In this document: positions 21,985 through 34,679 of the stretch, one piece after another | How positions within the stretch are numbered: the first letter of the stretch is position 1 | Layout of the letters: every line of letters begins with the position of its first letter | NCBI GenBank assembly: GCA_964023275.1 | Contig: OZ029916.1 | Span: forward strand, 47,247,749-47,311,748 | Direction of reading: 5' to 3' | DNA length: 64,000 bases | Origin: Norana najaformis | Lineage: Eukaryota > Annelida > Clitellata > Crassiclitellata > Hormogastridae | The notes under the pieces: model-generated | What the model saw: the letters and a program-made list of their open reading frames with translations, nothing else | Databases searched by the model: none | What the model was told of the DNA's origin: nothing | Position numbers and translations under genes: made by a program

Positions 21985-22430
21985 CAACCGTCCTCGAGCC
22001 GAGGGTTGGCCTCACCACGGACAATTCTGTACCATTTGCTTCTGTTTCTCGTTTCTTGTAATAACTGGTCGAACGATAATTCAGTCCACGACTTCATATT
22101 GTCGATCCATATCATCTTAGGTCTTCCCAAGCACGGGATCTAAGAATTGTGTCTTGGATGAACTTATTCTCTAAGCAGTCTCCACTCTTTGTAGCACATG
22201 ATCAAAGTATGACAACTTCTTCTTTCTGATTAATCGGAGCAGACTTCTCTTTACTCCTGCAGTCTCTAGGATCCAAACTTTTGTCTTCTTAGCAGTGCAC
22301 GGTACTCTGAGAATCGGCCGTAGACACTTCATTTCAAACGCGTTGATTCTTGCCTCTTCATCTTTTTGTTTTGGTCCAACTCTCACAGCCGTACTGCGCC
22401 ACTGGCCATACAAGAGCTTTCAGAAGTCTT
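21985..22430 (-). mobile_element. LINE ORF2 C-terminal relic
   Basis: The minus strand encodes RINAFEMKCLRPILRVPCTA, KRSLLRLIRKKKLSYFDHVL and, after frame breaks, SRAWEDLRW and AEANGTELSVV-like remains. This is the familiar C-terminus of RTE/CR1-like ORF2 proteins (RINAFEMKCYRRLL...YFGHV...GRPR-TWID). It begins about 310 nt after the TRIM9 donor, in antisense. Confidence 0.7.
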
Positions 22431-22892
22431 ATCTTTATTGCAAGCAATATGCCGTGACTTCTTCATACATTTTTAATGCTGCCCTACACATTACAGACTT
22501 CCTTCAATTGACGATACAGCTCTTTCTCGGGCCCATATCCATTTTCAGAATTCAATGTAGCTTCTCCAACGGATTATAATGCTTGATTACAATTCGCTTG
22601 AAGTGCATTGGACATTATGATGATTAGATTAGAATCCCTCATTTATTTAGACTATATCCCACAACAGAATACACTTCCCTATGCATTTCCGTTTGTGGCC
22701 ATAGGTTCTCCCACTAGTACAGACAGTCGCCGATTGAAGACATATATTCCATTCTACACAATTCTTTCTACCAGCCGCAAATCACGTCCTGGAAAAGAGA
22801 CATTCTTTTATAATTTGACATATTATACTCTTAGCCGGAGTTCCACTTTGAGAAGTAATGTTTTTTCATATGGTTGAGAGAAACTGAAGTAA

Positions 22893-23195
22893 TCGTAATC
22901 GTAATTCCGAGATTTCGACAACGCCCAACGAAAGCTACGTCACGGGGAACAGCTTATTCGCACGCGTAAAATGAAATCGATGTGCAAATGTGTTCGGTTC
23001 CAGGTCAAGATCCAAAAGTCAGGTGCAGAAACACCATGGCAGCTACAGTTGATGTTTGGAATCGAAGAGGAAAGAGAGATAAGAGGAAGAAGGGGTGACA
23101 GGGTAGGATATGTGAAAGAGGAATGTTTTCAGTTTGGGTGAAAGGCCGATGCAGAAATTGCAAGTGGTGGAGCACAGATGAGTTTGTATGATGGG
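22893..23195 (-). mobile_element. LINE-A 3' end
   Basis: It starts ATCGTAATCGTAATTCCGAG and runs through ACGAAAGCTACGTC, GGTCAAGATCCAAAAGTCAG and the ORF2 end PPLAISASAFHPN on the minus strand. Confidence 0.7.
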
Positions 23196-23529
23196 TGCAT
23201 AACATTAGTACTGACTACTAGTATATGATATAGCTGTGTGTAATATCTGTAGTTTATATTTCTTAGCGCAGTGTTGTTAATACCGGTATATTGATACACT
23301 GTAGGAATTAGCATTTGGTTGTCTTATTTGAAGTAGTGCATTGCATTGATACACTTTCAGACGTGGCATGATTTTATAAAAAGTATAGTGTAGTATAGCC
23401 TAGTGTTGCCATGTGCTGTTGTTTTTTACAGCCAAGGAGATCTGACAAGCTTTATTCTTCTGAGGATTTATTTACTGTTTGGAGACTTCTAATAGATGAA
23501 TAATTCTTTACATTACCCGTGAATAGTAA

Positions 23530-23785
23530 TAATCCTATCCTGATTCCTCTTCTCCCCCTTATCTATGCCTCAGATCCAATTCCAAACACCACCCACAGGC
23601 TGCCTGCCTGCCTCACTGACTCTTGGACCTTAACCCGGAAGCAAACCTTTCTTGCCTATCAATTTTGTTTTGATTGAGCGCCTGTAAAAAAGCAGGTTTT
23701 TTGGTCGGGTCGGGAGCGCCTCTGTTGAGTTTATTCTCTAAGAGGCGCTTTATAAATCTTAAATTACAATAACAATTACAGGTTT
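23530..23785 (+). mobile_element. LINE-A body joined to a LINE-B tail
   Basis: LINE-A 3' UTR sequence (TCCTGATTCCTCTTCTCCC to TTTTGTTTTGATTGAGCGCC) switches at about 23,695 to the LINE-B terminus (TCGGGAGCGCCTCTGTTGAG ... AGAGGCGCTTTATAAATC) with an (AATTAC)n-like tail. Confidence 0.65.
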
Positions 23786-24294
23786 GCACTCATACATACA
23801 TACCTCTGTATTGTAGCATAATGTAATATACATGTAATATGACTTGCAATTGTTATAATCAGAGTCTAAGAGCTATTACTATCAGCAACAACACCAAGCA
23901 CAATAATAAACGTCAGTTGACTTTCATATTTCCAAATGATAGATGTACAGCATTAGCGCAGTTCTGATAATAAAATTATAATAACAGGTAAAATAACAGA
24001 AACACGATCACAGTAATAAGAGTCAGCAAGTCAATAACAATGATATTGGTTTTTAATATTATTTACTGGCTATATCCTACAATACTAGAAGTCTCATAAC
24101 TACAGACCCCCATATGCATCTGTCAACCCTGAATGGGACCTATGGTCCTTTGGTTGGGTTCTGGGTGTGTGTGAGAGCCTGCCTATGATGTCTTTTCCAT
24201 TTTCTGAGCACTACTTGCTTATAGATGACCTTGTCATTCTTAATGAACTCTAACATCACTTAGGCTAGCGATGAGTGCCTTTGAAAACATACGT

Positions 24295-24365
24295 AGGAAG
24301 TAAGTGAGTAAGTAAGTAATGCATTTGTTGCCACACCGTATGCCCTTCAGCTGAGAGAGGAATCC
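24295..24365 (-). mobile_element. (AAGT)n-headed retroelement 3' end
   Basis: AAGTAAGTGAGTAAGTAAGT is followed by AATGCATTTGTTGCCACACC and CTTCAGCTGAGAGAGGAATC. The same string recurs near 38,020, 41,375, 58,325 and 62,140, which marks it as an element ending in an ACTT tail on the minus strand. Confidence 0.55.
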
Positions 24366-24654
24366 ACTGTATCTGACTTGTATAAGCTGATTAAACTATC
24401 CTGTCTTGCTTCCGCTTCTTCACCATCATACGACCGCTGTTTCCATCATAACTGCTTTCCACTTTAGTGCCAAGCTATCTCTCCGACCTGACCCAGATTC
24501 TGACCTGGCACCGAAACGTACCAATCAACCCGGCTCTTGTGGACATGATTTGATATCAATAGTGCAGTAGAATAAACTGGCCTATCTGACGCAGATATTG
24601 TGATATTTACATATACAGAAAATACCAGTATGACAGTATTTGATATTTCCCTCC

Positions 24655-24825
24655 TTCCGGAACTGCACATACGTCTATACGACGGAGCATCAAGGGCGCT
24701 GAGCAGCTGTTGGTGAAGGACTTGCTCAAGTTTCCTACATAGTAACTGCCACAAGAAAGCTCGAACCTCTACACTCTATGTTACAAGCCGAACGCCATGA
24801 CCGAGCAGCTACTGTGCTCTAAAAT
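24655..24825 (-). mobile_element. SINE-1 copy
   Basis: In reverse orientation: tail remnant GGGCGCTGAGCAGCTG, body GAAGGACTTGCTCAAG, B box GCTCGAACCTC and head CCGAGCAGCTACTGTGCTC. Confidence 0.65.
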
Positions 24826-25067
24826 TTACATAAATTTGCATTACTGATGGCCACTCCACGTTTGAATTAATACCTTGCTCAATAGATTATTGCCCTGGTC
24901 TGTGATCTGCTTTGAAACAACCTTTAGTTGACAACTAGTATATGTGTCTTACACAAAGAGACAGTCATCTATCACCTTATAAATAGGGCCTACTCCCTTA
25001 AACTGCTGTTAACTTGGATGTGTAAGTGATCAACAAAAGTGCATATTATGATTACAGCACTATACTA

Positions 25068-25440
25068 TTAAAGATTATATTAGACTGGATTGGCCAGGTG
25101 TATAGCGCCTCTGAGAAGTTCTTGCAAAATGTTCTACGATATTTCTGTTAAAATTACTATTGTCGAGTCTGGCAATATTAAGTTCAGCCTCTGATCCCCA
25201 GAGGGTTATTAATTTAATTGGCAGGACAAAAAAGTGGAGGCCATGAAGACTAGGAAGTATTAAAGATTAGATTAGATTAGATTGGCCAGGTGTAGAGCGC
25301 CTCAAAGAAGTTCTTACAAAATGCTCTGCGATATTTCTGTTAAAATTGCAGTTGTCCATTATGACAATATATTAAATTAAACCTCCGAACTCCCTGAGGG
25401 CTATTGATTTATTTGGCTGGACAATAAATGGAGGTCACAA
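25068..25440. repeat. Two tandem ~190-bp repeat units
   Basis: Units 25,068-25,258 and 25,259-25,440 share GATTGGCCAGGTGTA-AGCGCC and GATATTTCTGTTAAAATT. Each starts with GATTA units, so each looks like a reverse-oriented retroelement end with a (TAATC)n tail. Confidence 0.65.
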
Positions 25441-26454
25441 GCGACAAATTTCCTCCCGTCTTTGCTGACCATGGCCAGTGATAACAGCTCGAAACCTGCA
25501 AATTTTCGGTGATACGAGGAATGACCCGAAATAATCAGCGCTGGAAGTCGCTGGCGACCAATTTTCACATTATATCATGCATGAAACGCCTCATCACTCA
25601 TCCTTTCGTTGGGTCCTGCTTCAACTTCCCTGACTCCAAATTCATTTTTCAGGCGAGTTACCCAGCTGTGAGTGAAGTGTTGCCATTGCCTGTCTCAGCT
25701 GCAAAACTTTTCTGAAAGGAGGCTTTAGAAATGACAGAGGCTTCGTGGCAATGCATTTTCGGATGTGGTCGTTTTTAATCTGATTTATTGTCAGGTGCCA
25801 TTCAAAAATCGGTCTGTGGAAAAGCCCGTAGTTGGAATATTTACCGCAAAAACAGGGCTTATATATGGAGAGTTCCTTTATGGGCTTTGCATGAGGAAGA
25901 ATGTTCCCGAAACAGATTGTAACTTAGCCTGGTTCCGTGGTATTGCATGCCGTCGGTGATAAATGAGGGACACTTTCTGCCACTTTGCTGATGACTCTTC
26001 GGCTGCTGGGCCCGGGTTATTTCCGCGCCAGAGCCCCTGTGCTGCTGCCTATTGGACTCTCAGTGGATTCCATGGGCATTTTTTCGGCATAACTTAGCCT
26101 GTACATTCTACAGGCGGGACTGCATAGAGGATGAGGTTATATGGCTAAGCCGAGGATTGGGAAGAAGGTCGGATGCAGCAGCGGCAGTAGCGCACAGCAG
26201 ATGGAATGCCATCAGAAACTGCATCATATAACGATACATAAAACAACCGTGGAGCAAACTATGGATTTCTGAATGTTTTAGTGCTGGCGTTTGTCTGCAA
26301 TCCAGCAGTTTGCGGAATCCAGTGTAATACCCAGGAGTGTCTGGACTTAAGACCCAGTTTCTCTTAGTCCAAGTCCACTCCCACTGTGTAAGATATCATT
26401 TGTATATAAATGTGCCACTGGTAACTGCTAACCGAGCATTGTTTTATGCGTTTC

Positions 26455-26635
26455 TTCTGCATTTATTAAGCGCTACTATCTAATGACTATGCCTCAATCG
26501 ATGTCACTGAGCAACTGTGAGTGAAGGACTTGCGCAAGGTCCCTACTCACTAGCCATCTCCAGATGAGGCTCGAACTTCTACTCTCCGCGTTACAAGCTG
26601 AGTGCTCAAACCAGTTGGCTACCATGCCTCACTCA
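26455..26635 (-). mobile_element. SINE-1 copy, nearly complete
   Basis: The plus strand reads TTTATTAAGCGCTACTATC (tail), GTGAGTGAAGGACTTGCGC (body), GAGGCTCGAACTTC (B box) and AACCAGTTGGCTACCATGCC (A box and 5' end), so the element lies on the minus strand. Confidence 0.75.
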
Positions 26636-27485
26636 CCAGTCTGCCTAGCTGGCTGCTTATTTGACAGTGAGTGTCGTGAAGGCCAATTTCCTGTGTACTA
26701 AAATCGTCAGAAAGCCTGCCTTCATTTGACCAGGATTTGTGAAGGTTTCTCTAATTTCCTGAAAGGATTTTTTGTTTTCAATACGGTCAATACCGTTCTC
26801 TGCTTGCACTCTACTACACGTTTTCATATTCACGAGTCTGTTGCTGCTCTTTCATTTACCCTGTTTTGTCAGATTTCTGCTTTCCCATCATCTTTGTGAT
26901 GTAATGCATGTATTGTAAACCTTTGAAATTTCTCAACGCCATACAAAAGCTGCGCCAGGTAGAACAGCTTTTTACATTGGCGCTATAACAATTCATGTCC
27001 ATGAGGGCCAGATTAATAATAATTGTTGGGTCAGTTTCAGTGCCAGGTCAAAATCCGGGGATTAGGTTGGGGATTCAAGAGTTCTTAAGTTATGGGGTAA
27101 CTCATTTCCTATTGAAAAGCTAGCCATAACAAAGCTTACACGGTGTCTGATCACATTTTCGGAGTTTCAAGATAAGTTTCTTTTATACATTTCAGTCATA
27201 GCGTTAAGTAATTATCAATAGTCTTAATTAATTATGCTTAATTATTCTAAGCATAATTATGCCTCTCAGCAGGAATCAGTAAATTTTGTTCTGTACTATT
27301 CAGGAGCCCAATACTCTCGAACTAGAGTGGGAATAGGCTACTTTTGAAGTTTTTATTCATATCAACATAATATTGATACTGACCTGCCTTGCATAATTTG
27401 TTGCTTTTCAACCAATGTATATGCCTGAACTAAAATGTTGCTTTTCTAACACTGACAGGAAGTTATTAGGAAATGGTTACCTTGT

Positions 27486-27630
27486 TAATTGAATTTGTAA
27501 ATCTGCATTTTAAACTTATAATTTTTAAAAAGTGTTAACTGAATGTGTGAATCTGCATTTCAAAGTTTTAACTTTAATAAGTATTAACTTATATAGTGTG
27601 TGAATCTGCATTTTAAAGTTATAAGAATTA
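27486..27630. repeat. Three imperfect ~60-bp tandem repeats
   Basis: The phrase GTGTGAATCTGCATTT(T/C)AAA recurs three times (first unit begins TTGTAAATCTGC). Confidence 0.65.
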
Positions 27631-28489
27631 TGGTCAATGTAAAATGTGAAACTCTTGTAGCAGACTATACATGCTGGGAGCTTACCAGTCCCGAGGCAAA
27701 GCAATGATGTGTTTGCAAACCAAGGTTGTTCATGGCGTCTTTTTGACGCCTTGGGGCTGCGCGGTGTGGCTATAACTGAGTTTATCTTGGACTTCAGTCG
27801 ACACTAAAGCCAGTTATGCGGAATATCAGGATGTTATTATGGTTGAAAGAAGCCCGTGATTTCTTGCCATCTGATGAATGAAAGCAACTCCGATACCCAC
27901 GACAAGGGCGCTTCTTCACCGAAATTGCTAGACGGGGCGTGTGTGTCTGCGCATTGATAATTCATTCAGTTTTGATTGGCTGTGATTCCTACTGCCTCTG
28001 GCATCTGGAAATCCTCCGGGAAGCGTATCACTGATTGGAGCTCGTTACCCAGATTATCAGCTCGTGGCAAGACTTGCCCAAGATTGGCTGTTAAGTTCGT
28101 TAAAGCGTCCATCTGATGTCCTGCATTGCGGGAGCAGATTAGATGGCCGTTCGGGCAGCTGAGGCGAAGTCCGTCCTTTTAGGCAGAGGCGACAGTAAGT
28201 CCTGCGCTGTTACCATCAATTTCTGCCTGATACAGCGCGATTGGATGTCATATAAGAAGTTGTTGGATGGCGTTTGAATTTCCGATGTAATAGGGCAATG
28301 ATGCATGATCAAATGTCCCTCCATATCCCAGTTGACTTTTGTTGTTTTCTGCTTTCAATTCGTTGTGTGATTGCGTAAGTTGTTTTCCGAAACTCACTGC
28401 ACTAGTGTTTACCGGCATTCGGATAGTCTTAGTCGTTCTCTGTCTTTGGAACTCGCCCTTGATGGATAAAGTCATTCGAGGCAAACTTT

Positions 28490-31170
28490 AGAGGCTTTCA
28501 GCAGTTCCTTTTAGATGTAACTACATGATTTTTTGTGAAATTTTTGCAAGTCTGTGAATTAATCAGGCTAACGGTGCACGCGTTCTAATTCTGGAATTTC
28601 TGGAAAACATTGTTTCATAACGAACTCGGATGCAGGACTTGAATCGTGTCGTATTCATCGAGATTCTGTTTTAAAACTGGTAGTAATTGTTGTTGAAAGT
28701 GTTGGATTCTGTCTTAGTATTTATGGTAAATGTTGTTGAAAGTGTTGGTCTTTTTCAGTGTTTCAGAAACACAGAGGGAATTTGGCATACTTACTAAACT
28801 CTTTCTTTAGTAGAGTAAATGGAGTAGAATTATGACTGACATTGAAAAGGCTGAGAGAAAATGAAAAGATTGAAAAAAGAGTATAAAGGGCATTGTCCGC
28901 TAACTTCATTTAACCCAGACGTACGTTGATTAGAGCAGTATATGTGCAGAATACCGTGTGCTGATTTCGCCAAGCAATGCCTGAGATGATTATGGATTTA
29001 TGGAAATTTATGGAAACTACAATGCTTACAGTTCCAACGAAGCGATTAAAAATTATCAGTAATTCAGCACCGTGTGCCAAGGCTAACTATTACTCTTCTC
29101 AATTAGAGAAGATTGGTAAACCTTGAAGCGATGTGCTCAGTGTGGAGCGCGCTCGCGGTTGATGCGGTATCGATTGCCACGGTTTCTACGATACAGATTA
29201 TAATATCTGTCTGGCAGGGAAAATTCATCTGTCGCGTTGCCCGGCCCATGATTCCAGAACATTTGAATGTCCGGGCTTCTCCGGGCGACTGCGGGTTTTA
29301 TTAAAACATCAGCTACGTCCCTATCTCTAACCGGATATAGTGGAGCAGTGTCATCACACCAATTGCACGACCGACTCGGTTATTGTGGCCTTTAATCAGA
29401 CTGATTGTGAATGCACTAAGGGGTCTGAATGAATGACCGTGTTTCTCAAAAGCTGAACCGAGCGGGTGGCGAGTGAGTTCGCTTGAAGATGAGCATGAAA
29501 CGATGATTTGTGTTCTGCACCGTGTTTTCAAACTGGCATTGTGCCGTAGGTCTGTCAGAAGAGATCAGTATCCGCGATTAAGATTAATATTGTGCGTGCC
29601 GGAAATCACGAAACTGTCAGTATTGTTTGCTTTCGGGGATTGCTATTTAACATCCCGTGTAATGGGCTTGCTGCGGCCATTTTGATGTTTTTAACCTTTC
29701 AGCTGCCTGTCATGCTGTGCGTTTGCTCCCTCTCATGGCTACATCTTAAAATATGTCATTTTTTCTGCAAAATGCTATGTTGCGCGTGAGAATAAGCCGG
29801 TTCCCGCAACTTAGCTTTTGTTGGGTGCTGTAGAAATTTGAGTTTATGATTACAATTATGGTTATGTTGAGTTATAGGGCATTGAATTCTGTCCTGCTTT
29901 CATAGGTCCCATGACCTTATGAGATAAAAAGTTTACCTCTTTTATCCTTATGGGTAAAAGAGGTAATCGTAACATGTTTGTTTATGTACTTTGAATGGTC
30001 CCGAGGTTGAAGGATGTGTCAGCTGGGGCAAAACATCAACACAGCAGTAACACCAAACTTGCTTCATGAGGTTAAAAATGATGGCCATTTCCTTTTCCCG
30101 TTACCCTGTCTTGACATTTAACATATTTTCTTACTTCCCTGCACTGTGAAAAATAGTGTGGAATTACAATTCCACACATGTTGTAGACGAACGTAACCAC
30201 CCATTAATGTGCAGTGTTTATGCGCAGTAGTGTGCAGATTATCTTTGCGAAGTAAAGCAGAGTACTTGACCTTTGGTTAACATCCTGATTTTACACTTTT
30301 CTAGGCATGCTTCCCATTTTAATTGTGTCAGTGAGATAAATCATACTTAGTCAAGACTTTGTTTCGGAGATTCTCTTTCATGTGCCTGTGCTGAGGCAGT
30401 GGTTAAATGGCAATATTGTGGTCTTTATAGCCATTTTGTTTTGAGTTAAAATCCAAGTGCATTCTTTGTAGTTGACACTTTTCATGAACAAGAGTCTTTG
30501 GATTGCCACAGCTGTGTTTACACTTAACAAAACGTTTATAAAGTTAAGCAACATGAAATGAGATACTGTGTCACAACATAGAGGCATAAACAAATCAAGC
30601 GGTGTTAATGACAAAGTATTATTGTCGCAAATTTATGGAAACTACAATTTATGGTCAAAACTTACAGTTCCAATGAAGTGATTAAAAATTATCAGTGATT
30701 CAGACTTACTGATTCAGATTCAGATTTACGTCCTTGCATGCATCATAGGTGTTTTTAATAAATAAGTAAATATAATTGACGGCATGCAACTCAAAGGATT
30801 ATCTTTGTACTTTATCTTTTTTTAGCAAATGGGTCCCTTATGCTGTTTCAGGTCAGGGCCCAGACCTTGCTGTTTGAGGGTTTACAAACCCAAAGTTACG
30901 CCACTGAACGCAAAATTGCTACCAGAAATATCAGTTGACTGCAATACAGTTCTCAGAAAAGATGTGACAGCTTTGGCTTTTGTGTCGGCAGAGTACTTAG
31001 TCTACCCTTTTGATCTCGCAGGGCTAACTGTGCCACAGAATGGGGTACTTTAACACTCCTGCGACTAGCAACGGTACTCTAATAGGATCTAACACAGTAC
31101 AGACTGTCTGCTGTCAGACTGAAGTTGGTGCTTAAGGCACATGTTGTATTGAAATAACTGTATGTAGCAA
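28490..31170. other. Single-copy DNA with short duplications
   Basis: No gene seen. It has a TGTTGTTGAAAGTGTTGG duplication (28,690-28,750), a direct repeat shared by 28,997-29,069 and 30,636-30,703, and a LINE-A tail at 29,785. Confidence 0.35.
29785..29872 (+). mobile_element. LINE-A tail fragment
   Basis: GAATAAGCCGGTTCCCGC, ACTTAGCTTTTGTTGGGTGC and GATTACAATTATG are the last ~85 nt of LINE-A. Confidence 0.55.
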
Positions 31171-31611
31171 ATTTATATGAGGACGTCCGCATTGGGCATA
31201 ACCCCTCCCCTTGTCCGCATTCGGGTGACCCATCTTTCTCCCCTCTTTGAGGACGGCCTTTATGGACGGCCCAACATATTGTGTCGGGCACATTTATCAA
31301 ACATCAAACTGGTCTTTGGAGATGGCCTGTTGGCACCGTTAGGACGAGCTAGCGCCCACCGTCTGCCGCTCCCGAGAACCGTAGGCAGGAGATACGCCGC
31401 GTGGTCTCCCACCCAGCCGACTGCCGTCGTGGCGGGCAGCCGGCAGCAGTGAATTCTCACCAGAGGCGACTTTAATGATGAAATTAAAGATAGATGAACC
31501 GCCCGTCCATAATGACCTCTGTTGAGTTGGTTGGTGATACATGCATGCGCACATCTGCCGCCGTCCATCTGACAGCAGAGTGGAGTATATCGTTGCTCAG
31601 TCATGTGGTGC

Positions 31612-31750
31612 ACGATGGTCAAGTGGTTAGCCTGCTTTACTATCGAGCAAGTGGTTGGGGTTCAAATTCCGCCTGGACAGGAACATATTTCAGGATTTCT
31701 GCTCCACTTAAGCGCCTCTAGCAACTCACCTGTATAAATATAAACGAGCA
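31612..31750 (+). mobile_element. SINE-2-like copy
   Basis: The tRNA-like head has ATGGTCAAGTGGTTAGCCTG and B box GGTTCAAATTCC, followed by CATATTTCAGGATTTC and AAGCGCCTCTAGC. It is not a functional tRNA: no closing acceptor stem was seen. Confidence 0.55.
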
Positions 31751-31911
31751 CAGTGACCGACCGCACACTGTCATTGGAAAGATCAGGCAGTGAGGTAGAT
31801 TAATGCAGAGGTGTCTTTTATCTCAGAGTCTGGAATGTTTCACCACCATTTGTTAATTGTTATTATTATTTCTGCATTTATTTCTGCAATTATTATTTCG
31901 GCATATATTAT

Positions 31912-32140
31912 CATAATCGTAATCTTGAGATTCCTACTGCCCCCAGCGAAAGCTAAGTCGCGGGAACCAGCTTATTCAGTAATAACGAAGCATCAGTCTA
32001 TCGTGCTGAGCAATATTATTGTGAGTGAAGGACTTGCTCAAGCTCCTTACACAATTGCTGTCTCAGAAGAGGCTCGAACTTGTACTTGTCGGCATTATAA
32101 GCCGAGTGCTCTAACCAGTTGGTTACTGTGCCCCCAGCTC
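31912..32140 (-). mobile_element. LINE-A tail next to a SINE-1 copy
   Basis: 31,912-31,980 is a reverse LINE-A end (ATCGTAATCTTGAGATTCCT, CGCGGGAACCAGCTTATTC). 32,005-32,140 is a reverse SINE-1 (GTGAGTGAAGGACTTGCTC, GAGGCTCGAACTTG, CTAACCAGTTGGTTACTG). Confidence 0.65.
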
Positions 32141-32192
32141 TTTTAGCTGATGACACCGTTAGGACGAGCTTATTTTAGTTTCCAAGTTTAAT

Positions 32193-32242
32193 AAGGAGCT
32201 TCTTAGTTTACAAGTCTAAGGAGCTTCTTAGTTTACAAGTCT
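32193..32242. repeat. 25-bp perfect tandem duplication
   Basis: AAGGAGCTTCTTAGTTTACA plus AGTCT occurs twice in a row without change. Confidence 0.85.
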
Positions 32243-33274
32243 ATAGCAACCTTGGCTCTAACTAGTTTGAAGTCCAACTCAGTGGCATGGTCCCCAATAT
32301 AATTGAATGGAGGCATGCTGGATTCTCTATTGGCTTTTGAGATATTTAAATTCAGTGTGTAGTTTAGAAAGACTTCATATCATAAACTTGAACTATGATC
32401 TTTTGAATGAAATTTGATTTTCGGGTTAACAAATAGTTTATCCACCAAAGATACAATCTGTCCCCGTAAAATGTGATGTTTAAATGAGGTTGAATAGTTA
32501 GTTACCTCACTGAAATGCATCTTAATGAGATATAAAAGAATATGATGTACAACGTATCTGGTATTTTCTGAAAGGCAAATCAAATTCATGACCATGTTTA
32601 CCGGCTGAGTCAGGCTTGCTGTGTAGATGACATTGTAGATACATTAAACAGGATATGGAGATATTGGAACATATGGCTAGCAATACCGATTGGGATCTTG
32701 AAATTCAGTTCATTTGCTAGCTTATTGGAACAGACATTTCACTGCAGGGGCAGATAAAGGTCCATTTGCTGTAGTGGATACTGGTCAGTAGTTATTTCGT
32801 GGCAATAAATAATTATCTCCTGGACAGTCTGTGATGGTAACAAAGACATTAGCGCAATTAGCGGATGAGTTTGCTCCAAATCAGTATTCTTTGCTGTTGT
32901 CCTGTTCAGCGAGATGGATGTTGCCGACCCATTCATCGCGAAAGGACCGTCCTGACCGTTCGGTATAATGGGTTCATGTTTCCGAATTGGCGCAAGAGTG
33001 GCATGTTTGTGGATTTGATTTTGCAATGCCAGTTGCCCGGCCAGCCGCCCATAAATATTGACAGATTGGTCCGACCTGTTTTGATTGGAGGGTTAATCTC
33101 AGCCTTCCCGTGTCACGTTTTCCCATTTGTTGCAACTGTGGATGCGGATTTCTGCTATTTTGAGTATTATTTCCAATGGGCAGTATCCTATTAAGCAGTG
33201 TACTGATACACTGCACCCTCTGAATATATCTAAGCTCTCGGGAATGCTGAGTTACAGCTATTCCAAGCCAATCA

Positions 33275-33520
33275 GGGCAATCGTAATCATTTTATTACAG
33301 AGCTTGGGCAGGCAGTCAGACGGCTATGTTGAGTGGTGTTCGGAATTGAACTGGAAAGTGAGATAAGGCGAAGAGGAAGAACGAGGATAGGATTTGTGGA
33401 AGAGGACTGTTTTCAGTTTTGAGTGAAAGACCGGCACAGAAATTGCAAGAGGTGAAGTGTTGGTGAGTTCTTATGATGGATCGGATAATTGTCGTAATTC
33501 TGGTGGGAATTTATTCCGAA
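33275..33520 (-). mobile_element. LINE-A 3' end
   Basis: It reads GCAATCGTAATC, then CAGTCAGACGGCTATG, GATAGGATTTGTGGAAGAGG and TTTTGAGTGAAAGACC, the reverse of the ORF2 end and 3' UTR of the family. Confidence 0.65.
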
Positions 33521-33974
33521 AGCTGCAACATTGACAACATTTACAACATGGACAACATTTAATAACAGGTTTCATAGCTTGAGATTGAATTATCCAGTTT
33601 CAAGCTTTCATTCGGAAAAAGCAATGTTCATCCAATATTATATCAACAACGGTAACTTTCAATTTAAACCTAGACGCACAAGTGAAAGACAAAGTCAGTC
33701 AGCTCTCTATCACTAAGCCATATGTTTTTGAGAAATATTGATATATCAGTATGCACATAGCTGGATATTTATAGAGCACATTTTGAGAACATATACAAGA
33801 CCTGTTTCCCTGGCCAATTCCACTGTATGTTGATTCTGTGTTTCATTCAAATCTTAAATTAGTATTTACTGAAAAACAACCGAGTTCCTGGGTTTTTATT
33901 ATAATTGACATCTTTCCTTAAATAGATAAGGTACTCGATTTTTACTTACTGCTTCTGTGAGAATAAATTGTCAG

Positions 33975-34235
33975 TTTCATACACTACACCACTCCTCTTC
34001 CACGGATCCTATCCCGATTCTTCTTCTTCCCCTTATCTGTCCTGCAGATCCAATTCCAAACACCACCTACCATAGCCCTCTGACTGCCTGCCTGACTCTT
34101 GGATCTTGACTTGGAACCGAACCCTTCTTGCCTATCGATTTTGTTTTGACTTAGCGCCTGTGAATGAGCTGGTTTCCGCGACTTAACTTTTGTTGGGCGA
34201 AGTAAAAATCTCGAGTTTACGATTACGATTTACTT
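33975..34235 (+). mobile_element. LINE-A 3' end
   Basis: CACTCCTCTTCCACGGATCC through ATCCAATTCCAAACACCACC, CTATCGATTTTGTTTTGAC and CTCGAGTTTACGATTACG match the family in sense orientation. Confidence 0.7.
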
Positions 34236-34679
34236 TTTCCCCATCAGGCTAATGAACTCCGTATGACTAGTAGTCAGAAACTACTGCTGCAAGAAGACAT
34301 TTATATTTGTGCTTTTTTCTGTAGACTTTGAAACGGAAATTGTTCAGGACCATGTAAGAATATTCACATGGAAACAAGAAAAAATACAAGTTTCCTATGC
34401 CACAAATGGGATCTAAATGCTAACGCGCGCAGAATTAACTGACGTGATGTTTTTTGAAGGAATCGAGCAAACAGCAGTTGCTGTCGACCCGTCTCATTTT
34501 GGGTGGCATTGACGTATGATAGCAGCAATTACTATTAATCTATTCCTCGGCTGTCTGGATTTTCTTGCGACACAGAGCTGCATTGGCGTAAAATAACCAC
34601 CATTTTGTGTTGATTGGCTTGGCATGACCCTTTATATGCTTCACGTCAATTCCAAGCACTTTGTAATGTAACTGCAATT

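Larger units (their letters stand above)
25450..28480. other. Mostly single-copy intronic DNA
   Basis: Apart from the SINE at 26,455 I see no repeat family or gene. Stretches at 25,980-26,230 and 27,880-28,130 are richer in GC than their surroundings; function unknown. Confidence 0.35.
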
